A DNA stretch of 11,002 bases from Caldithrix sp. RBG_13_44_9 (GTDB lineage: Bacteria > Calditrichota > Calditrichia > RBG-13-44-9): NCBI GenBank assembly GCA_001771055.1, contig MESS01000100.1, positions 1-11,002 on the forward strand, in the 5' to 3' direction. Positions 1-5,718 of this stretch are shown here, one piece after another; within the stretch, counting starts at the first letter, position 1; each line of letters starts with the position of its first letter. Position numbers and translations under genes: made by a program. Below the pieces are notes generated by a model. The model worked only from the letters and a program-made list of their open reading frames with translations, ran no database searches and was not told the origin of the DNA.

Positions 1-405
1 AACCCGGAACCACTCCTGGTAGGCCTGACCAGGTCGGGAAAGATGGGGAAGGACAGCAAAACAGGCCAGAAAGGTGAACCGTTGTGAAGCAAAAGGAAGA
101 TGATGAGCATCACCATTCAACCGGAGGAGGTGCTGTTTATTCGGCTGGCATAGCAGTTTATTTTGCTTCAACATTTCCAGTGAAAAATCAAATTCAATTA
201 TTTTACCCTGCCTCTGCAAAAGTTCGAGTAAAATCGGCACCAGAATCCCGGTTCCGCAACCCAGGTCTAATACCATCTCCTGCATTTCAAGATTGATCTG
301 CCGGAAGATCTTTTGAAGGGATTCAACTTTTTGCCGGGTGTCAGCTGAATTCCAAGATGGTGCATGATGATTGAAAAATTGTTGATGTGTTTTGTCAGTA
401 AGCAT
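1..405 (-). CDS. Class I SAM-dependent methyltransferase (3' end beyond the left edge)
   Basis: This is the N-terminal 135 residues of a class I (Rossmann-fold) S-adenosylmethionine-dependent methyltransferase; the rest lies outside the window. The SAM-binding motif I, VLDLGCGTG, is at residues 45-53. The acidic post-I strand follows around EFDFS (71-75). A GDAHHLPF segment (99-106) matches the GDAxxLPF element of UbiE/Methyltransf_11-type enzymes, and FAVLPHL (116-122) fits the motif after it. The N-terminus FFNHHAPSWN is also typical of this group. The ATG at 405 lies 15 nt after the stop of the upstream transporter gene and in the same frame; its Shine-Dalgarno sequence is weak, so translation may depend on coupling. 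The substrate cannot be read from the sequence. Its place as third gene after a TonB receptor and a vitamin-type ECF S component suggests a methylation connected with the imported compound, but this is inference. Confidence 0.87.
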   Translation of the reverse strand, partial: MLTDKTHQQFFNHHAPSWNSADTRQKVESLQKIFRQINLEMQEMVLDLGCGTGILVPILLELLQRQGKIIEFDFSLEMLKQNKLLCQPNKQHLLRLNGDAHHLPFASQRFTFLACFAVLPHLSRPGQAYQEWFRV

Positions 406-420
406 GAGATCTGGATTGAT

Positions 421-951
421 TTAGTTCTCAGATTGTAACAATTGCGGATATTTGGATTTGAGATACTTAAGGGATAACGGGATAACCGTAAAAATTAAAA
501 TGATTCCAGGTATCCCATAAGCGATTGCCGCCATGGAAAAAAATTGTTCCGGAAAGCCCAACTGTTTAGCTAAAAACTTGATAAAAAGAAATAGCAGCAG
601 ACGATCAGCCGTCAATGCAATGAATAATGTCAGCCAAATAGAAAATTTTTTCCTGGCGTAGAGTAGAGAAGCTATCAGACTCACGGTAATCAATTCCGCC
701 AGCACAATTATTAAAACAGGGGGGTAAACCGGCGGCATCCCGGTTAACAGAAAAGATATCACAGGTGTAATAACGGCAATTGAGACCGCCACAACCGGAG
801 GGACTAAAACTGCTCCCATGATAATAGGGATAAACATGGGTAAAAAAGCACTGCCCAGACCCAGGAAGTGAAATAAAACAGGGAAGATCAGACCCAACGC
901 AGAAAAAAGGGCTGCCAGTGGAATAAAACGGTAAATATATTCTTTTTCCAT
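421..951 (-). CDS. ECF transporter S component (vitamin-type, possibly cobalamin-related)
   Basis: This 176-residue integral membrane protein has about six hydrophobic segments (roughly 10-30, 36-53, 55-72, 76-98, 104-125 and 142-163), the size and topology of the substrate-binding S component of energy-coupling-factor importers. The segment GSAFLPMFIPIIMGAVL (33-49) and the later TGMPPVYPP (70-78) match the pattern LPMHIPVLL...GMPPL(Y/F)P that I recall from S components of the predicted cobalamin/dimethylbenzimidazole (CblT-like) group. Substrate is therefore tentative. No EcfA ATPases or EcfT protein are in the window, so it would have to share a group II energising module encoded elsewhere. 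The ATG at 951 follows the receptor stop by 2 nt (TGATCATG) with no Shine-Dalgarno sequence, which implies translational coupling. An S component for a different vitamin (thiamine precursor, folate, niacin) is the main alternative. Confidence 0.75.
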   Translation of the reverse strand: MEKEYIYRFIPLAALFSALGLIFPVLFHFLGLGSAFLPMFIPIIMGAVLVPPVVAVSIAVITPVISFLLTGMPPVYPPVLIIVLAELITVSLIASLLYARKKFSIWLTLFIALTADRLLLFLFIKFLAKQLGFPEQFFSMAAIAYGIPGIILIFTVIPLSLKYLKSKYPQLLQSEN

Positions 952-953
952 GA

Positions 954-2843
954 TCAGTTTTTTGCCGCTGCATAAACCCAGTTAAAAGTAATCCCGGTCA
1001 GGAAGTGAAAAGGCGGGGCCTGATATCCCGGGAGAACTTCATACCTTTGGTCCAAAAGATTACGTAACTGGAAATCAAAGGTAATACTTTTATAATTGAG
1101 TGAGCCCGATAAATTGATCAGCTCATAGTCTTTCAACGGACTTCTGGAATAATTATCGGCATATAAATTCGAAATATTTTTTCCAAAAAAGGCCAAACGG
1201 ATTATCCGATTGTGATAGGACAAATAATATTTGAACATGTTTTCAGGATTGAAGGCCGTGAGGATATCAGGATCCAGATAACTATAGGAAAATTGGGCGG
1301 ACCAGTGTGATCCGGTCGCCAACTGCAGCATAAACTCAAAACCACTTTGTTGAGCTGATTCTCCATTAATATAAATCTGTCCAGGAGGCGGATTGGGATT
1401 AGACACTTGTTGAATGAGGTTCGTAACATCGTTGTAGAAGTAAGAGCCTTTCAGGAAATTTTGTCTGTAAAATTGAAATATAATTCCAGCTTCATATCCC
1501 GCCACTTCTTCAAATTTTAAATCAGGATTCGAAGCCGGGAACAGATATAATTCCTGAATGGTCGGAAGTCTGAATCCCTGATTATAATTCCCAAAGATCT
1601 TTAAGGCACTTACCGGCAGAAGGGATATTCCCAGACTGGGAGTTGCTTTATTTAAATCGATCGAGGAATAATGAAATCTGCCGCCAGCCTGCAGGGATAG
1701 AAAGGCTGTAGGAGTATAGAAACCAATAAAATAAATACCCAGAGTGTTGATAATATGAAGATCCGGTTGCGGGGGAGCCTGGGGAAGAACAACATTGCGG
1801 GCTTTTCCTCCGTAATGCAGGGCATCCAGGCCAAAACTCATGACAAAATTTTGCGAATAATTATAATTTTGATAGGATGATAATCCGTAGGTAAAATCAT
1901 GCGATTCAAATCCATCATTAAAGCGGTGGTGTCCTAAATTGGAATAGAGATGGAAGGAATTTTTTAAACGACCTGTTTCTCCCTCTAGGCCAGCATCCAT
2001 CATTCCGCGCCTGATCTTACCATAATGCCCCAATTGAGTTACATCTGCTCCCATAAAAGGATCATCAAATTGAAAGGGAACATATCTTCCCTCCAGGGTC
2101 GATTTCCAATTTCTGCTGATGAGATATTCAAGCTTACTACCCACATTCCAGCTTTCAAATCCACTGGAATCTATGTGACCGGCGGTTTTTTGATGGGAAA
2201 GGTAGCCGTTTAGTTTAATCTTATTTTGGCTGATGCTGGTTTGCAAATTCTGGAAAAAAGTTTGATAACTTCCGGCTCCGGCATTTAATTTTAGACTATT
2301 GTCAGAGGCTGTGGTAGTGACCAGATTAATGGCACCTCCCATTGCATTGGATCCGAACAGAGTGGAAGATGGTCCTTTAATCACTTCAATTTGTTTAATT
2401 CCCTCCATACCATAGACATCCGGCAAGGGATGCCCAAAAATTCCCATGAAATCCGGTCTTCCGTTGATTAAAACCAGCACCCCGGTATTCGGCCGGCCTC
2501 CCATTCCCCTCAAGAATACATTTCCTCCACCGTTGGGTCCCACTCCGAAGCCGAGCACCTTTTTTTCCAGCACAAATGTATTAGGTGACAGTATGTCCAC
2601 AATTTGCATAACCGAGTGATCGGCCAGGCCACTCTCAGTCTCTTTAGCGATTACATCCACTGCATTAGTGACGGAGCGGATTGATAATTCATATCGATTG
2701 GCAACCACCAGTATAGAATCTTCCAGTTGATAAGTCCGCAGGGTATCTGCAGTTTCGATAACTGAACCCGAAGCGGAAGAATATCTAAGAAGCAGGATAA
2801 AAATAAGAACAGTAAAATATTTCATAAAATATTTGTGTGCCAT
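954..2843 (-). CDS. TonB-dependent outer-membrane receptor, BtuB-like
   Basis: This is an outer-membrane active transporter of about 620 residues, powered by TonB. A signal peptide is best read from Met7 (hydrophobic stretch to about residue 20, then SSASGS). The segment EDSILVVANRYE (41-52) closely resembles the mature N-terminus and TonB box of BtuB (DTLVVTANRFE). The plug domain follows: FLRGMGGRPNTGVLVLINGRP (110-130), IKQIEVIKGPSSTLFGSNAMGG (149-170) and AINLVTT. The remainder is an aromatic-rich beta barrel ending in FLTGITFNWVYAAAKN, so the final aromatic strand is followed by a short unusual tail. Neither the first ATG (2843) nor Met7 (2825) has a Shine-Dalgarno sequence; Met7 gives a more normal signal peptide and a longer leader after the proposed promoter. 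It is first in an operon with an ECF S component. A vitamin or corrinoid ligand is inferred; a siderophore or another metal chelate is not excluded. Confidence 0.95.
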   Translation of the reverse strand: MAHKYFMKYFTVLIFILLLRYSSASGSVIETADTLRTYQLEDSILVVANRYELSIRSVTNAVDVIAKETESGLADHSVMQIVDILSPNTFVLEKKVLGFGVGPNGGGNVFLRGMGGRPNTGVLVLINGRPDFMGIFGHPLPDVYGMEGIKQIEVIKGPSSTLFGSNAMGGAINLVTTTASDNSLKLNAGAGSYQTFFQNLQTSISQNKIKLNGYLSHQKTAGHIDSSGFESWNVGSKLEYLISRNWKSTLEGRYVPFQFDDPFMGADVTQLGHYGKIRRGMMDAGLEGETGRLKNSFHLYSNLGHHRFNDGFESHDFTYGLSSYQNYNYSQNFVMSFGLDALHYGGKARNVVLPQAPPQPDLHIINTLGIYFIGFYTPTAFLSLQAGGRFHYSSIDLNKATPSLGISLLPVSALKIFGNYNQGFRLPTIQELYLFPASNPDLKFEEVAGYEAGIIFQFYRQNFLKGSYFYNDVTNLIQQVSNPNPPPGQIYINGESAQQSGFEFMLQLATGSHWSAQFSYSYLDPDILTAFNPENMFKYYLSYHNRIIRLAFFGKNISNLYADNYSRSPLKDYELINLSGSLNYKSITFDFQLRNLLDQRYEVLPGYQAPPFHFLTGITFNWVYAAAKN

Positions 2844-2861
2844 GATTTTGATAATTGTAAC

Positions 2862-2892
2862 ACAATATAGCGATCCCCAAAAAGATTACCAA
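2862..2892 (-). promoter_or_regulatory. Candidate promoter for the TonB receptor operon
   Basis: On the minus strand, TTGGTA (2892-2887) lies 17 nt before TATATT (2869-2864). Transcription would start near 2857, leaving a leader of about 14 nt to the first ATG or about 32 nt to the internal ATG at 2825. That leaves no room for a riboswitch in the leader. The assignment is by eye from hexamer match and spacing only. Confidence 0.45.
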
Positions 2893-3141
2893 CAATTTAT
2901 TGGAAAATCTCAGGCAATATTATTCAATGAAAAATCCCAAAATAATAATCTGGATTAATTCAGTGATACTCATAAGGTGATTTTTTACTATCCGTCTCCG
3001 TCGTTCAAATTTTACTCCGAAATATTTTCTACCTATATCACAAGCCTGTTAATGATTTAACCCTATTTTAGGAGGAATTTAACTTTAATCAAATCGCAGA
3101 GGTACTAATACTGGATATTCTATTTTAGACTGAATTTAGGC

Positions 3142-3172
3142 TTGCAATACTTTTCAGATAATATTAATTTGC
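3142..3172 (+). promoter_or_regulatory. Candidate promoter for the 458-aa gene and its downstream partner
   Basis: TTGCAA (3142-3147) lies 17 nt before TAATTT (3165-3170), giving TTG-N20-TAATTTG. The layout matches the nrdJ promoter candidate and nearly fits the Bacteroidetes TAnnTTTG element. Transcription would start near 3177, just upstream of the TGAGG Shine-Dalgarno sequence (3188-3192) that serves the ATG at 3200 with 7 nt spacing. By eye only. Confidence 0.45.
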
Positions 3173-3199
3173 CACTCAATTTGAAAATGAGGTTTTAGG

Positions 3200-4576
3200 A
3201 TGCTCGAGAAAGTAATTGATGCCATCATCAGTAAAATTACCCGGGAAGTTTTATCTTCCCAGATGAATCAGATCCCGGTAAATTATTTAATGACCTGCAA
3301 TATACCTGATTCAGTAAAACACTTTTTTGACCAGGAAGTAGAAATCTGGCTGCGTGAGGAAAGTGATAAATTCACTTCCAATGAAAGATTCAATTATGAC
3401 AGCCCGGAAGTCCGGGTACTGATCGATAAAATTTTTGATATTCTAAAGAACAACGCTACTTTACATGTCAACAAATTTAACCAGCTGCTAGAACGGGCCA
3501 TTAAACTGGAAGCAAACTATCTTATCCGTCCCCACCAAACCCTTACCCAGTTTTTGTTTAAGAATAGTCCGGTAATTACTACCATGGAAGTTTACGACAT
3601 GCTGAAGTACTTTGACAAACTGCGATATTACAAGGATGCGCTTACCGACTATTTTAATTTGAAATATTTAAGGGAAATCTCCCAGAACCACTTTGAAGAA
3701 TTGATCTCGGGCATCGATAAGCAGGTATTTTCCAAAGATAGGCTGAATACCACTTTACAAACTATTAAGGCCATTATCAATTTTTGTAACGAAGGCGGTG
3801 AGCCTTCCGAAAATATACCCCTGGACATTCTGATCAAGGCCTTTGAAGATCGTAATCTGGATGATTACAAAAAACTGGTTGAGAAAGAAGCCCACCAGGG
3901 TAAACAGGAATTTTCCTTTTCCAATCTGGAAGTGCTTTTAAGAACCGGTCAACTGGAAAGCAAACGGGTGGAAACAAAAGCAGTCCAGCCGGAAGTCTCT
4001 GTGGAGGAAGTGGAAGATATTGAGATGGCAAAACCGGAAGTTTTAGTGGAAGAAATCTCAGTGGCACCCGAAGCTGCTGTTCCTCATGCCAAGGAAATAC
4101 CAGAGATAGAGGAAGAAGAAGAGGTGGAGGAGGAAGAGGAAGAAGTTGTGCCGGAAGTGACCACTCCCCCGGTCGAAGAATTTGTTCCTGAAGAGGAAGC
4201 AGCAGAGGAAATGGCTGAGGTAGCTGAAACTGATAGAACGCCACGCAAAGGATCCACCGCTGCCGATCAATTGGCCAATGTAGTATCAGAAAAAATCAAG
4301 GGAAAATACCTGGAAGATCTAAATAATATTATTTCTCAGAAAAATCGTAAAAAATTTGTTAAAAAGATCTTCAAAAAAGATGAGCACCGTTATTCAAAAT
4401 TCATTGCTTATGTGAATCAACTTCCAAATTGGAAAAAAGCTACCACCGCCATTGAAGAAATGTTTTACCAAACAGGTATAAATCCATATTCGAGTATTGC
4501 GATCGAATTTTCCGATTTGATTTATAACCGGTATTTTCCAAAAGACAAAAGGATCAACCGCCAGGAATACATGTAA
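3200..4576 (+). CDS. Unrecognised 458-aa protein with helical ends and a Glu/Pro-rich linker
   Basis: I do not recognise this family. Three parts are visible. Residues 1 to about 250 look largely helical and charged, with aromatic-rich stretches such as DKLRYYKDALTDYFNLKYLRE (139-159). Residues about 255-345 are a low-complexity acidic linker with repeated PEVxVEE units (PEVSVEE at 264, PEVLVEE at 279, later PEVTTPPVEE) and nearly unbroken glutamate at 303-315. Residues about 350-458 form a basic C-terminal domain (KNRKKFVKKIFKKDE at 381-395, then FSDLIYNRYFPKDKR). There is no signal peptide or membrane segment, so it is probably cytosolic. The ATG at 3200 has TGAGG 7 nt upstream. The Rossmann/DUF2520 gene follows after 56 nt, so the two are probably co-transcribed. 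The charge pattern, with an acidic linker joining a helical domain to a basic domain, could suit a scaffold or a nucleic-acid or membrane-associated protein, but no function can be claimed. Confidence 0.85.
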   Translation: MLEKVIDAIISKITREVLSSQMNQIPVNYLMTCNIPDSVKHFFDQEVEIWLREESDKFTSNERFNYDSPEVRVLIDKIFDILKNNATLHVNKFNQLLERAIKLEANYLIRPHQTLTQFLFKNSPVITTMEVYDMLKYFDKLRYYKDALTDYFNLKYLREISQNHFEELISGIDKQVFSKDRLNTTLQTIKAIINFCNEGGEPSENIPLDILIKAFEDRNLDDYKKLVEKEAHQGKQEFSFSNLEVLLRTGQLESKRVETKAVQPEVSVEEVEDIEMAKPEVLVEEISVAPEAAVPHAKEIPEIEEEEEVEEEEEEVVPEVTTPPVEEFVPEEEAAEEMAEVAETDRTPRKGSTAADQLANVVSEKIKGKYLEDLNNIISQKNRKKFVKKIFKKDEHRYSKFIAYVNQLPNWKKATTAIEEMFYQTGINPYSSIAIEFSDLIYNRYFPKDKRINRQEYM

Positions 4577-4632
4577 TTTGAGGCACTGCTCCGTTTTAAA
4601 CCGTTTATCTTCAACCAGACGATCTGAAACTC

Positions 4633-5523
4633 ATGTCCTCTCATGCTATGCCAAATCTTTGCTTCGTTGGAGGTGGACGAACAGGTGCCTCCTTAGCTTT
4701 TTTCTTTCTCCGCCAGGGATTGCCGGTAATTTCCCTGATTGAAAAAAATCCCGACCGCTTAAATTTTCTAAAAAAAGAGTTTCAGTGGAATTTTCTCGAT
4801 CACCAGATCGATCCACAGAAACTATCCGCCGCTTCTGTTGTCTTCATTACCGTCCGCGATGACCATATCATGGAAATGGCCGTCACCTTGAGTAAGATAA
4901 AAGTAAATTGGAAAAACAAATTGGTCCTGCATTGTTCAGGAACCCTTTCTTCGCTGGTATTAAATCCTCTGCAGGAAGTGGGAGCAGAGATCGCCAGTTT
5001 CCATCCCATCTATTCATTCTCACTTGATCCCCGGGAAAACCGATTACTGAACGATGTATGGTTCAATCTTGAAGGTGAGCCGGAGACCCTTGATCGAGTT
5101 GAAAAGATCTTTACCTTCAAAAAAGATAAATTCATTCGTATAAAAGCGGATCAGAAACAGGCTCTTCATCTGGCCTGTGTTTTCTATTCCAATTTTTATA
5201 TTGCCCTGGCACAAATGAGTCATGATTTGATAGAAGGTTTTCCAATTTCAGAAAAAGAAGTATTCCGGATCTTCCGTCCATTACTACAATCTTCGGTCGA
5301 ACAAGTACTGGAGCATGGACCGACGGGAGCTCTGACCGGACCAATCACCCGGGCTGACCGAAAAACTTTATCCGCTCATTTAGATTATTTGCGGGATCAT
5401 CATCCTGACCTGCTTTCGGTCTATATTATTTTCAGTCAACGACTGATTTCGATAAGTAATCTATCTCCAAAAGATAAAACCGACTTAACTATGCTGTTCC
5501 AGAACTATAAAAGCAATTTTTAA
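4633..5523 (+). CDS. Rossmann-like/DUF2520 domain protein (NAD(P)-binding, putative oxidoreductase)
   Basis: This protein of 296 residues has the usual length of the Rossmann-like plus DUF2520 family, related to NADP-dependent dehydrogenases such as ketopantoate and pyrroline-5-carboxylate reductases. The dinucleotide-binding loop FVGGGRTGASLA lies at residues 10-21. HCSGTLSS and the downstream SFHPIYSF correspond to the HxSG and SFHP signatures of the family. The C-terminal helical DUF2520 part carries the ADQKQALHLACVFYSNFYIAL segment and a GALTGPITRADRKTL stretch, which matches the family's (L)TGPxxRGD motif. The family's reaction is not firmly established, and no substrate can be given here. 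Neither the ATG at 4633 nor the one at 4648 has a good Shine-Dalgarno sequence; the later one would put the Rossmann strand closer to the N-terminus, as in most members. It is probably in an operon with the preceding 458-aa gene. No clear terminator follows it. Confidence 0.88.
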   Translation: MSSHAMPNLCFVGGGRTGASLAFFFLRQGLPVISLIEKNPDRLNFLKKEFQWNFLDHQIDPQKLSAASVVFITVRDDHIMEMAVTLSKIKVNWKNKLVLHCSGTLSSLVLNPLQEVGAEIASFHPIYSFSLDPRENRLLNDVWFNLEGEPETLDRVEKIFTFKKDKFIRIKADQKQALHLACVFYSNFYIALAQMSHDLIEGFPISEKEVFRIFRPLLQSSVEQVLEHGPTGALTGPITRADRKTLSAHLDYLRDHHPDLLSVYIIFSQRLISISNLSPKDKTDLTMLFQNYKSNF

Positions 5524-5574
5524 TGGAATAAAAAAACAGATCAAAAAAATTGTTAAAAAAGCTTAATAAAAGTG

Positions 5575-5605
5575 TTGACATTAAATTTTTCATACTTTAA
5601 TTTTG
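5575..5605 (+). promoter_or_regulatory. Candidate nrdJ promoter
   Basis: A perfect TTGACA (5575-5580) is followed after 17 nt by TAATTTTG (5598-5605). This fits the Bacteroidetes-type -7 element TAnnTTTG exactly but gives only a half-match to the sigma-70 TATAAT. Transcription would begin near 5611 and leave an AT-rich leader of about 108 nt with no recognisable riboswitch. The spacer from 5524 to 5718 has poly-A runs but no convincing terminator for the upstream gene. Confidence 0.55.
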
Positions 5606-5718
5606 TTCAGTTTATTTTTGTGACTCTTTTCTTAACTTATTGTTTTTACTATAGATATAAAAACTCTGTAATAACTTAACCGTTTCACATTTTTCCAGAT
5701 GATTCAGGAGGTCGATGT

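Larger units (their letters stand above)
2844..3199. other. Divergent intergenic region (356 bp)
   Basis: AT-rich spacer between the TonB receptor operon (minus) and the 458-aa gene (plus). It holds a candidate promoter for each direction. Both strands were read for a cobalamin riboswitch B12 box (AGCCACTG) with its supporting helices and none was found. An isolated AGGAGG at 3070-3075 has no ATG, GTG or TTG at a usable distance. No RNA gene, convincing hairpin or long inverted repeat was seen. Confidence 0.6.

Noticed and set aside
84..296. 70-codon plus-strand ORF at the left edge
   Set aside because: It lies antisense to the methyltransferase, whose motif I (VLDLGCGTG) reads clearly on the minus strand. 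The plus-strand translation has no family features.
2859..2874. ACACAATATAG as an NrdR box near the receptor promoter
   Set aside because: Only the left half fits the palindromic NrdR consensus, there is no tandem copy, and it is not upstream of a reductase gene. A similar weak match at about 5646-5661 before nrdJ is poorer still.
3070..3090. AGGAGG at 3070-3075 as the ribosome-binding site of a small gene
   Set aside because: No ATG, GTG or TTG lies at usable distance, and the frames close quickly afterwards.
3166..3180. GCCACT near 3171 as a cobalamin riboswitch B12 box
   Set aside because: Only six bases match, it is on the strand of the 458-aa gene rather than the receptor, and it overlaps the proposed promoter; the supporting helices are absent.
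3834..4270. Minus-strand Pro/Leu-rich ORFs opposite the 458-aa gene
   Set aside because: They are complements of the GAA/GAG-rich linker; such purine-rich coding DNA gives long open antisense frames without meaning.
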